A stretch of 21,271 nucleotides of DNA from DATAVB01 sp040414495 (GTDB taxonomy: Bacteria; Actinomycetota; Actinomycetes; Mycobacteriales; QHCD01). A program made the position numbers and the translations under genes. The stretch covers positions 1 through 21,271 of the forward strand of contig JBEDUI010000002.1 of the NCBI GenBank assembly GCA_040414495.1. The letters run 5' to 3'. The notes below the pieces were generated by a model. It was not told the origin of the DNA. It ran no database searches and saw only the letters and a program-made list of their open reading frames with translations. Position 1 is the stretch's first letter. Each line of letters starts with the position of its first letter. This document shows positions 7,536 through 14,919 of this stretch, piece by piece.

Positions 7536-8285
7536 CTATCGAGGCAACGCGACCCCGGTCATGTCCGCGCAGGCAGCCAGAACGGCGTCCTGCAGGTCCA
7601 CATCGAACACTGCCTCGTTGAGCCGGACCTGCTTACGCAGCTGGAAATACGCACCGGACACGGTCGCGTCCGGGTCGGCCGAGGTGGCGAGCCACACCGG
7701 CGTATCGGCACCCTCGGCGATATCCAGCGGCGCCTCCGGTGGGCTCATCTTCGTCCGTACCCAGCCGGGATTGACCGCATTGATCAGCGCGTCGGGATAA
7801 CGCCGGGCCAGCCCCAGCGCCATGGCCGCCTGCGCCAGCTTGGAATCGGCGTACGCGGCCGAGCTCGTCCATTCCTTTTCGTGGTTCAGGTCGGCCGGGT
7901 CGAGCACACCGCGCCGGATCGAGTCGGAATTCACAAAGACAACCCGCTGCGGCAACGGCAGCAGCGCAGTCAGCAGATACGGCGCGAGCACGTGGATCGC
8001 GAATGTTTGCTCGAACCCGTCTTCGGTCACCGGCCGGACGTCGTCGGGGCAGGCCCACCCAGCATTGTGGACAATCACGTCCAGCGGCGGTTGCTCCCGC
8101 AGCGTCGCTGCCATCGCCCGGACCGCGGCGAGCGAGGCAAAATCACCGAGCACGAATTCCTGCCCGGCCACCGCACGGTCGGCACCCCGCGCGTGCCGCA
8201 CCACGTGATGCCCGTTAGCAGAAAGAATGTCGGCGATTCCGGCTCCGATCCCGTCGTTCGATCCGGTGACCAGTACCCTGCTCAT
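7536..8285 (-). CDS. Short-chain dehydrogenase/reductase
   Basis: A classical SDR of 249 residues with the TGSNDGIG nucleotide motif (residues 7-14), HNAG (73-76), Ser120 in FVNSDS and the catalytic YADSK (Tyr145, Lys149). Arginines after the second strand (VVRHAR) suggest preference for NADP. It uses ATG 8285 behind GGAGGG with a good spacer and is the first gene of a four-gene minus-strand operon. The others are an acid-sugar dehydratase, a keto-acid lyase and a uronate-dehydrogenase-like enzyme. It could oxidise a sugar or sugar lactone at the head of the pathway or reduce an aldehyde product at its end. The part from about residue 130 (LDPADLNHEKEWTSSAAYADSKLA) resembles the retinol-dehydrogenase-like branch of SDRs, so the substrate assignment is open. 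Confidence 0.85.
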   Translation of the reverse strand: MSRVLVTGSNDGIGAGIADILSANGHHVVRHARGADRAVAGQEFVLGDFASLAAVRAMAATLREQPPLDVIVHNAGWACPDDVRPVTEDGFEQTFAIHVLAPYLLTALLPLPQRVVFVNSDSIRRGVLDPADLNHEKEWTSSAAYADSKLAQAAMALGLARRYPDALINAVNPGWVRTKMSPPEAPLDIAEGADTPVWLATSADPDATVSGAYFQLRKQVRLNEAVFDVDLQDAVLAACADMTGVALPR

Positions 8286-8311
8286 TCCGTACCCTCCATA
8301 GTGGTCAGTCC

Positions 8312-8458
8312 TTATGCCGTGCCGCGCACGATGCGTTCGGTGGGAAGAATGACCGAGCCGACCGCCTCGCCCTCGATGACCAATTCCCGCTGAAAATCCG
8401 TACCATCCCTACCGACAGCAACCCCACCATCGCCACTTTCGGCGTTTTTCTCAAGATC
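8312..8458 (-). pseudogene. Possible C-terminal remnant of a LacI-type regulator
   Basis: On the minus strand, 48 codons up to a TAA at 8312 read as an open, protein-like tail ending ELVIEGEAVGSVILPTERIVRGTA. The LPTERIVRGTA end resembles the last strand of LacI/GalR-family sugar sensors (LPTxLVVRGST). There is no start codon or DNA-binding part: the frame closes upstream at a TGA inside the adjoining inverted repeat. Its place immediately upstream of a sugar-acid operon is where a LacI-type repressor gene would be expected. It may be a decayed regulator, but the match is short and could be chance. Confidence 0.28.
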
Positions 8459-8493
8459 GTGAGCGGATCTGGTACCGAAATCCGCTCACGATC
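8455..8493. repeat. Perfect 14-bp inverted repeat
   Basis: GATCGTGAGCGGAT and ATCCGCTCACGATC are exact complements around an 11-base centre that itself holds GGTACC. This is the first of three adjacent dyads in the 462-bp gap between the operon and the DinB gene. Roles as terminator, operator or mobile palindromic unit are all possible. Confidence 0.7.
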
Positions 8494-8539
8494 ATGATCG
8501 GTCGAGCGCTTGGGCAGGTAGCCTCGACCGACCTTCATG
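8491..8539. repeat. Second inverted repeat of the block (bulged stem)
   Basis: TCGGTCGAG (8498-8506) and CTCGACCGA (8523-8531) pair perfectly around a 16-base loop. Outside them ATCATGA and TCATGAT continue the stem after a 3-base bulge. The left arm shares its ATC with the end of the preceding inverted repeat, and the right arm runs into the next element. Confidence 0.55.
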
Positions 8540-8588
8540 ATCATGATGGCGTACGTCAACGATTTCCGTACGGATGCCATCACGATCA
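8537..8588. repeat. 52-nt imperfect inverted-repeat element, copy B
   Basis: This is the second copy of the element at 1833-1884 (42 of 52 identical, same orientation). Here the dyad is better: ATGATCATGATGGC against GCCATCACGATCAT, with GTACG/CGTAC nearer the centre. The rest of the gap, 8589-8747, shows no gene; it should hold the DinB promoter. Confidence 0.6.
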
Positions 8589-8747
8589 TCAAAGGCCTTA
8601 AGCAACAGGCCCACTGTCGACCAGCGCGAAGCTGAACCGCGACGCGCTGCTCATGCAGCCTCAGCTTGACCGGGGTTCGCCCTGCTGGTACGTGTCATTC
8701 TTCAGGCGTCCGGGTCGGGACCGGCGCCACCGGATCAGGGAGGACCG

Positions 8748-9257
8748 ATGGCGCAATCGGAAACCGACATGCTCTTGTCGGTACTGAACGACCAACGCCA
8801 GCACGTGCTCGGCATTCTGGATGGTCTGTCCGACGAGGCGCTCCGCCGGCCGGTGTTGCCCACGGGCTGGTCCTGCGTGGGCCTCGTCCAGCATCTGGCC
8901 CTGGACGTCGAACGGTTCTGGTTCCGCGCTGTCGTCGCCGGCGAGCAGGTCGAGCTGAAGACCGGTGCCGACGCCTGGCAGGTCGGGCCGGATACGTCGA
9001 CCGAATCCGTCCTCGATCTCTACCGGCGGGAATGCGCGCTGGCCGACGCCATCGTCGCCGACCGACCACTCGACGCGGCCGCGACGTGGTGGCCCAACGA
9101 GGTATTTCCCGACATGCCGGCGCAGGACCTACGGCGCACAATCCTGCACGTCATCACCGAAACAGCCACCCACGCCGGGCATCTGGACGCAGCCCGGGAA
9201 CTGATCGACCGCCGCACCTGGCTTATCCTGACCGACGACGTGGACCGGTCACCGTGA
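8748..9257 (+). CDS. DinB/DUF664 family protein
   Basis: A four-helix-bundle protein of 169 residues of the DinB-like superfamily, nearest the DUF664 branch common in Actinobacteria. His49 in LVQHLALDVERFWF and His142/His145 in ETATHAGHLDAARELIDRRTW lie where the family binds a divalent metal. Many relatives are thiol (mycothiol or bacillithiol) transferases or mycothiol-dependent isomerases. Function here is unknown, though a thiol-dependent detoxification role is plausible beside a nitroreductase. The ATG has a strong GGGAGGA ribosome binding site. The nitroreductase follows on the same strand after 73 bp and may share the transcript. Confidence 0.9.
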   Translation: MAQSETDMLLSVLNDQRQHVLGILDGLSDEALRRPVLPTGWSCVGLVQHLALDVERFWFRAVVAGEQVELKTGADAWQVGPDTSTESVLDLYRRECALADAIVADRPLDAAATWWPNEVFPDMPAQDLRRTILHVITETATHAGHLDAARELIDRRTWLILTDDVDRSP

Positions 9258-9330
9258 TCGCGCTCGTTCCGGGCGCACGCAATTATTGAAGCTGTCGGCG
9301 GCCGAACGAAAAGCCGTTACGGTGAGGTTC

Positions 9331-9846
9331 ATGGAAACCTGGGATGCCATCAGGGCACGGCGCAATGTACGCAGCTACGAACAACGCACGATCTCCGATG
9401 CCGATGTGACTCGTATTCTCGAAGCCGGTTGGCGCTCACCGTCGGCCTCGAACCGGCAGGCGTGGGATTTCGTACTGAGCACCGACCGCGAGCAACTGCG
9501 TGAGCTGTCGACGGTCTGGAGCCACGCCGGTCACATCGCGACCGCCGCGGCGGCGATCGTGCTCATCGTCCCCGAACCGGAATCGGACCGTTTTCGCGTT
9601 CTGGATCAGTACGACCTGGGCCAGGCCACGATGGCGATGATGCTCGCGGCGGCGGATCTGGGGATCGGCAGCGGCCACTCCTCGATCGGCGACCAGGACG
9701 CCTGCCGGCGCATCCTGGGTGTACCGGCAAATCACGAGTGCGCGTACATGCTCGGCCTGGGCTATCCGGCCGACCGCCCATTGCGCCCGATCACCAAGCT
9801 GAACCGCCGTCCGTTCGACCAGGTCGTGCACAGAGGTCATTGGTAA
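9331..9846 (+). CDS. Nitroreductase family protein
   Basis: An FMN-dependent nitroreductase-fold protein of 171 residues. It has the N-terminal ARRNVRSY phosphate-binding segment, SPSASNRQAWDF, and the central QATMAMMLAAADLGIGSG helix. The C-terminus is LGLGYPADRPLRP...RRPFDQVVHRGHW, typical of the short single-domain members. It should reduce nitro or quinone-like compounds with NAD(P)H in the cytosol. I chose the ATG at 9331, which follows GGTGAGG and begins the conserved METWDAI, over a TTG 15 codons earlier at 9286. It probably pairs with the DinB-like gene upstream. The true substrate is unknown. Confidence 0.9.
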   Translation: METWDAIRARRNVRSYEQRTISDADVTRILEAGWRSPSASNRQAWDFVLSTDREQLRELSTVWSHAGHIATAAAAIVLIVPEPESDRFRVLDQYDLGQATMAMMLAAADLGIGSGHSSIGDQDACRRILGVPANHECAYMLGLGYPADRPLRPITKLNRRPFDQVVHRGHW

Positions 9847-9950
9847 GGCGCTACATCGGACGTTCAGATCATCGATAATCGCCATCCATGCCGGCGTCAT
9901 CGACTCCGGTCAGGCTGGGCCGTTGCTCCCCACCGATCGGAACGGATGAC

Positions 9951-12179
9951 ATGTCTGCCCCAAGCCACGAGTGTCGGCACCACAATGGAATTAATGGAAT
10001 TCACCGTCGCGCATTTCTCGGACTCGCTGGCGCCACTGTGAGCACGGCCGGCCTGGCCTCGCTGCTCGGCGCCGCCCCGGCCAATGCCGCCCCGCTGTCC
10101 GAACCGGATGCGCCGCTGCGTTTCGCCATGGTCTCCGATACGCACGTGAACCTCACCTCGACGCAGTCGACCACGTGGCTCACCCAGGTTTACGCCTCGA
10201 TCGCCGGCCGTTCGCCTGACCTGGTTCTGCACTGCGGTGACATCGTGGACACCGGGTTGCCTGACGAAATCGACCGGTACGGACACACGGTGCCGGACGC
10301 GCTGCGCGGCAAGATCCACTATTCGCCAGGCAACCACGACGTGCGCTGGGATCCGTCGGCGAAGGAGGAATACCACGCGCACTTCGGATCGGCTCCGTAT
10401 TCGTTCGAAGCCGGTGGGGTGCATTTCATCGGTTTCGATCCGACCGAGGTACTGCAGGAACCCGGGCACTACGGCCCGAGCGGATTGGACTGGCTGGCCG
10501 CCGATCTGCGCCGGATGCGCCCCGGCACACCGGCCTTTCTTTTCCAGCATTTCCCGATGGGCAACACGTTCTATTACGTCGATGACCAGCCCGCCGTGCT
10601 GGACAAAATCGCCGATTACAACGTCCGCGGGATTTTCGCCGGCCACATTCACAAAGAGGTGGTCAGCAAGTTCAACGGCCTGACCCAGGTCGGGCTGGGC
10701 GCCGTTCTCAACGGCGCTTTGTATTACTGGGTGGAAAAGACGGTCGCCACCGACGACAGCCCCATTCTGCAGGTCAGTCGGGTCAATATCGCCGCCGATG
10801 GCGCCGAAACCACCACCACCGTCACCACCATTCCGCTCACCGGCACCGGCCTGGGTCGGCCGCAGCGACCGCAGACGGTCAGCCTCGGCCCGGTCCAGAA
10901 GGGCTTGCTGCCGGTCTCGATCACGGTGGCGAAATCGGCCGCCCCGCAGCAGGTCGCGATCGACCTGTACCCGCAGGCCGTATTCGGCGGCGCGGCCACG
11001 CCAACCTGGCGCAACCTGACCGCCGGCAGCGGCGGGCGGTGGACCGGCTCGATCGACGTATCGGCGCTGGCCCCTGGCAGCCAGCGGTTGCGGCTGCAGG
11101 TCAGCGCGGCGGACGGCACCTGGTGGGAAGATACGGCGCTGTTCGAGGTGGCGCGCGGAGTGGCCGACCCGACCCTGCGCTGGCAGTACCAGTTGCCCGG
11201 GTCGGTCCAGGGCGGCATCGCGATAACCCGTAGCGGCGCGGCGATTGCCGCCTCCACGACCGGCGACGTGGTGGCGTTGCAAGCAGGACAGCGGGCGACC
11301 CGGCTGTGGCGCGCGCAGCTCGGCCCGGTTTATCGCCGTCCCGCGCTCGATAGCGCCGGCCGGACACTGTTCGTCCCCTCATCCGACCACCATCTGTACG
11401 CGCTGAATGCCGCTAACGGCCGGCAGAATTGGCGTTTCGACGCCGGCGCGCCGGTGCTGTCAGCGCCGACCGTTGGCACGGTCGGCGGCCGCGACGTGGT
11501 GTTTTTCTCGGCCGGTCAGGGTTTGTTCGCAGTGGACGCGCGGACCGGTAAGCAGGTGTGGTCGGTACCCGATCGCGGGTTCTCCTCCGGCCGGGCCGCT
11601 TGTGACGGTCAGCAGGTCTATACCGCGGCCGCCGACGGGTACGCCCGCGCGCACGATGCGGCCACCGGCGCGCAGGTGTGGGCGCACCAGATGGTGTCCG
11701 GCGACGAGCACCACGTCGCGCTCTACAGCGGCTGGGACAACGTGATCGCGGTCGGTTCGGGCGTGGTCATCGTCAACAACGTCTCCAGCGGCTGGGGCCT
11801 GGACGTGGGTACCGGCGCGGTGCGGTGGACGCTGCCCGGTAGCACGATGTACGCCCCGGCCGTAATTCTCGGCGACGGCAGCGCATTGCTCACCACCGAG
11901 TTCGGCGTGATGTCCAAAGTGGACCTTGCCACTGGTTCGGTTGCCTGGCAGACGAACCTGGCCGTGCGGGTTTTCAACGCCGGTGTGGTGGTGGTCGGGC
12001 CGACGGCGTGGGCGCAGTCGGTCGACGGCAAGCTGATCGGCGTCCGGCTTTCCGACGGGGCGAAGCAGGGCTGGCTGCAGCACAGCCTGGTCTACTCGTT
12101 CAGCACACCGGCGCTGGCCGGGGACGTCCTGGTCGTCGGCGACCAGAACGGCGTTGTAGCGGGGATTTCGCTGCCCTAG
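9951..12179 (+). CDS. Tat-exported calcineurin-like metallophosphoesterase with C-terminal PQQ-type beta-propeller
   Basis: A secreted two-part enzyme of 742 residues. A twin-arginine signal (HRRAFLGLAGA, then a hydrophobic stretch ending ANAAP) is at residues 18-48. The metallophosphoesterase domain (about 57-270) has the full metal set: Asp63-x-His65 (SDTH), GD with Asp97, GNHD with Asn128/His129, His200 in FQHFP and GHIH at 231-234. A linker domain of beta type follows. From about residue 410 there is a propeller with repeated GxVxALxAxxGxxxW units such as LYALNAANGRQNWRF and LFAVDARTGKQVWSV. Phosphodiesterase or phosphatase activity outside the cell is likely. The frame opens earlier, at ATG 9888, but ATG 9951 follows GGAACGGA and gives a normal Tat signal. 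It converges on the DUF1275 gene with 8 bp between stops. Confidence 0.9.
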   Translation: MSAPSHECRHHNGINGIHRRAFLGLAGATVSTAGLASLLGAAPANAAPLSEPDAPLRFAMVSDTHVNLTSTQSTTWLTQVYASIAGRSPDLVLHCGDIVDTGLPDEIDRYGHTVPDALRGKIHYSPGNHDVRWDPSAKEEYHAHFGSAPYSFEAGGVHFIGFDPTEVLQEPGHYGPSGLDWLAADLRRMRPGTPAFLFQHFPMGNTFYYVDDQPAVLDKIADYNVRGIFAGHIHKEVVSKFNGLTQVGLGAVLNGALYYWVEKTVATDDSPILQVSRVNIAADGAETTTTVTTIPLTGTGLGRPQRPQTVSLGPVQKGLLPVSITVAKSAAPQQVAIDLYPQAVFGGAATPTWRNLTAGSGGRWTGSIDVSALAPGSQRLRLQVSAADGTWWEDTALFEVARGVADPTLRWQYQLPGSVQGGIAITRSGAAIAASTTGDVVALQAGQRATRLWRAQLGPVYRRPALDSAGRTLFVPSSDHHLYALNAANGRQNWRFDAGAPVLSAPTVGTVGGRDVVFFSAGQGLFAVDARTGKQVWSVPDRGFSSGRAACDGQQVYTAAADGYARAHDAATGAQVWAHQMVSGDEHHVALYSGWDNVIAVGSGVVIVNNVSSGWGLDVGTGAVRWTLPGSTMYAPAVILGDGSALLTTEFGVMSKVDLATGSVAWQTNLAVRVFNAGVVVVGPTAWAQSVDGKLIGVRLSDGAKQGWLQHSLVYSFSTPALAGDVLVVGDQNGVVAGISLP

Positions 12180-12187
12180 CTGCTTTC

Positions 12188-12904
12188 TCAGCCGTGCTGT
12201 ACGGCCGGTGCGGTGGCCCCCGCGGTCGCCGCGCCGGCCGGTAGCGTCATGAAACCGGCCGCTACGAAAGCGACGAGGACGGCCGCAAGCAGAATGACAC
12301 CGCTGGGCGAATCCTGCAGCAACGCTGCCCCAGCAGCCGCGCCGGCCAGCATGGCCAGAACCGAGCCGATCCGGCGCGCCTGTCGGCCGCCCGGTCCGCC
12401 GGCCAGCGTGCTGTCGGCGGCCAATCCGGTCAGGGTCAGGGTCAGTACGGTCGTGGTGAGATCGGGCAGGGCCAGCGTGCGCACGGTGCTGTTCTGTACG
12501 CCCAGCGCTACCGCTAGTACGGCGACCGCGATGTAGCTGCTGTGACCATTCATGGACAAGGCGCCCGATCCGGTCAGCCCGGCGACCAGGGCCAGTACCG
12601 CCGCCTCGGCCGCGAACGTCGCCGCCAACCAGTGCCGGGGCTGCTTCCCGAAGTGATGGGCCGTACGCCCGCCGGCCAACGCGCCGAGCAGAAATCCGCC
12701 GATCGCGATGAGCGAGGCGATCGGCGAGAGTCCGGTGTGGGCTTGCAAACTGAACCCGAGAAATACGACATTGCCCGTCATGTTGGCCACGAAAACCCGG
12801 CCCAGTCGTAGATAACTGACCGCGTCGACCAGTCCGGTGACGACGGTCAAGGTCAGCAGCGACGTCACCGTGGCGCGGTGACCTAATGGTGAGGCAACAG
12901 CCAT
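12188..12904 (-). CDS. DUF1275 (YoaK-type) membrane protein
   Basis: An integral membrane protein of 238 residues with about six hydrophobic segments. The N-terminal part matches DUF1275: LLTLTVVTGLVDAVSYLRLG, then VFVANMTGNVVFLG, the family's best conserved stretch. A mid-protein LAVALGVQNSTVRTLALPDLTTTVLTLTLTGL follows. The family's function is unknown. The ATG at 12904 has only a weak GGAA signal. It stands alone, convergent with the metallophosphoesterase gene and divergent from the secreted esterase gene. Confidence 0.92.
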   Translation of the reverse strand: MAVASPLGHRATVTSLLTLTVVTGLVDAVSYLRLGRVFVANMTGNVVFLGFSLQAHTGLSPIASLIAIGGFLLGALAGGRTAHHFGKQPRHWLAATFAAEAAVLALVAGLTGSGALSMNGHSSYIAVAVLAVALGVQNSTVRTLALPDLTTTVLTLTLTGLAADSTLAGGPGGRQARRIGSVLAMLAGAAAGAALLQDSPSGVILLAAVLVAFVAAGFMTLPAGAATAGATAPAVQHG

Positions 12905-13188
12905 GCTGATTCCGATTCATCCGAGCTTTCGAATCCCGACGCAGACAGCATGCGGCACCACCGGCGGCGCCCCGCCGCCGGGCTCCGACATTGGCCAGAA
13001 ACGCCTGTGAGTCCGGCATCTGCCACCAGATGGGCCTGATATGCGGCGACCGCTCGGCCGCTGAGGCGTTGCTACCGCACTGTCGTTCACGCTTTCGCCT
13101 CGTGCGGTACGTCGGCCGTCCACCTGGAAGAACCAAACTCACGGCAATTTGCTGTTGGATGAAATCAGAGGAACCCTGGAGATACCGG
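12905..13188. other. Divergent intergenic region with GC hairpin
   Basis: These 284 bp separate the DUF1275 gene from the secreted esterase and should carry both promoters. CCGGCGGC (12961-12968) and GCCGCCGG (12974-12981) form a perfect 8-bp stem with a 5-base loop. CATCTG and CAGATG near 13019-13034 form a smaller dyad. Open frames on both strands here lack homology I recognise and good ribosome sites, so I call no gene. Confidence 0.4.
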
Positions 13189-14783
13189 ATGAATCGTCGT
13201 CGAATTGCGTTGGCCGCCGCCGGCGGCGCGGCCGTGTCTGTCGTGGTGGCCGCCGCCGCCCAGGCCATCAAGTCTCCCCGGCACTGCAGGCCCAGAACGA
13301 TGCCTATCGTGTCGCCAGTGGACACACGGTGCGGCACGACTTGTTCGGCAACGACCATGGCAACCCAGAAACTCTGGTATCGCATACGAATCCCGCGCAC
13401 GGCACGGTCAGCGTCAATCCGGACGGCACGTTCAGTTATACGCCGCAGCCCGGCTTTACCGGCACGGACACATTCAATTACACGGTCAGCGACGCGGTCC
13501 GGTTGTACCGCACGAACCTGCCCGCCCTGGCCACGATCGGCGGAGTGAAGATCACCGGCGGTGCGTACGGTTCGTCGCTGGCCCCGGTCCCCGGCTCGAA
13601 AAACGAGTTCTACGGCCTCACCGATCGCGGGCCCAATGTGGACGCTCCGGACGGCAACAAGGTCGAACCGTTGCCGGATTTCGACCCGGCCATCGGCAAA
13701 TTCACACTCACTGGTACGCGGGCCAAGCTACTCAAAACAATTCCGCTGCGGGCAGGCGATGGCAGCCCGTACAACGGGTTGGTCAACACACAGGCCGACA
13801 CCGGCGAGACCATTGAGGACCTGAACGGCAAGGTGCTGCCGAAAAGCCCCAACGGTTACGACTCCGAGGGTCTGGTCGCCCTGCAGGACGGCAGTTTCTG
13901 GGTTTCGGACGAGTACGGCCCGTTCATCACCCACTTCGACAAGAACGGTCGGCAGATCGGCCGGCTCTCACCGTTCGATGGTTCGCTGCCGGCCGAGTTG
14001 AAATTCCGGGTGCCGAACAAAGGCATGGAGGGCCTGACCATCACGCCGGACGGCAAGACGCTGGTCGGCATCATGCAATCAGCGCTGCAGACACCCGACC
14101 TGACCAAGAAGCCGGCCAACGTCACCACGCTGCGCATCGTCACCTACAACTTGAAGACCGCCGCCACCCACGAATACCTCTATCTGCTGGATGATCCGAA
14201 GACCAACAGCGGCGCGGTCAGCGAGATCACCGCGATTTCCAACACGAAATTCCTGGTCGATGAGCGGGACGGCAATGTCGAGCCGGGTGCGTTCAAGAAA
14301 CTGTTCGCGATTGACCTCTCCGGTGCAACCGACGTCGGTCCACACTCGACGGTCGGCGGTTACGACGCCAGCAAGGGCGGTCTGCTGCTCGGCTCGGACA
14401 AACAGTCGATCGACGCCTACGTCGGCACCGACGACACCGCGACCGCGACGAGCGATCTGGCCAAGGTGGGTATCACGCCGGTCAAGAAGTCGCTCGATGT
14501 GGACCTGGGCGGCCTGCTGACCAAACTGGACCCCAGCGGCGGTTTCTTCGGCCACGACAAGGTCGAGGGCGTGGCCGCGACGGATGGCGGGCGCACGATT
14601 GTTGTCAGCAACGACAACGACTTCGGCATCGACGGGATCGCCAACGACGGCCCGCCGTACCAGTTGCACGCCAAGATCCTGCCGAACGGACAGCAGGATG
14701 ACGGCGAATACCTGGCCATCGACACCACCAAAATGAATGACGCCACCAGCACCGCGACCGTGACGATCACCGTCACGAAGTAA
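13189..14783 (+). CDS. Secreted cadherin-like plus phytase-like esterase, with frameshift between signal peptide and mature domain
   Basis: GGAG (13178-13181) precedes ATG 13189 by 7 bases and opens a clear signal peptide, MNRRRIALAAAGGAAVSVVV followed by AAAAQA. That frame then degenerates and stops near 13548. The mature protein continues in the -1 frame from about 13275 (SPALQAQNDAYRVASG) to the TAA at 14781. It holds a cadherin-like/Ig domain of about 70 residues (HGTVSVNPDGTFSYTPQPGFTGTDTFNYTVSD) and then a phytase-like esterase domain of about 400 residues. That domain's motifs are YDSEGLVALQDGSFWVSDEY, KGMEGLTITPDGKTLV and DKVEGVAATDGGRTIVVSND. One base seems missing within about 13255-13290. 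The rest is intact, so this is either a recent mutation or a sequencing error. The family is linked to phosphate-ester or ester hydrolysis outside the cell. A terminator follows the stop. Confidence 0.82.
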
Positions 14784-14793
14784 CTGGCGACGC

Positions 14794-14817
14794 TCGGGGC
14801 CGGTCCGCCGGCCCCGA
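14794..14817 (+). terminator. Rho-independent terminator of the secreted esterase gene
   Basis: TCGGGGCCGG and CCGGCCCCGA form a perfect 10-bp GC-rich stem with a TCCG loop. It begins 10 bp after the stop codon and is followed by CGTTTCCC. Confidence 0.75.
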
Positions 14818-14919
14818 CGTTTCCCTAAGCGGCCGATGTCCCGCGTGCCCAAGCTACCCTGAATATCGCCGGCCGGGTCACGGGTAGCCGGCATCTTCGG
14901 TTCGGGTAACAATCGAGTC

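Noticed and set aside
5984..7621. Long plus-strand open frame (545 codons) opposite the dehydratase gene
   Set aside because: It lies over the enolase-superfamily gene, is rich in Arg, Gly and His in the way GC-rich antisense frames are, and has no recognisable domain.
12928..12950. tRNA-like TTCGAATCCC followed by a CAC-rich end
   Set aside because: The flanking bases do not pair into a T-arm or acceptor stem and no D or anticodon arm can be drawn.
12991..13188. Upstream extension of the secreted esterase frame, or a small separate gene
   Set aside because: The ATG at 13189 has a proper ribosome site and a signal peptide directly after it. The upstream codons show no domain and would bury the export signal.
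13270..13285. Programmed ribosomal frameshift joining the signal peptide to the esterase
   Set aside because: The TCTCCCCGG site does not form a proper slippery heptamer, since P-site and A-site re-pairing would be mismatched, and I see no obvious stimulatory pseudoknot. A lost base is simpler.
11460..13400. Long minus-strand open frame (646 codons) across three genes
   Set aside because: It spans parts of the metallophosphoesterase, DUF1275 and esterase genes, whose own frames carry clear domains. Composition is typical of a shadow frame.
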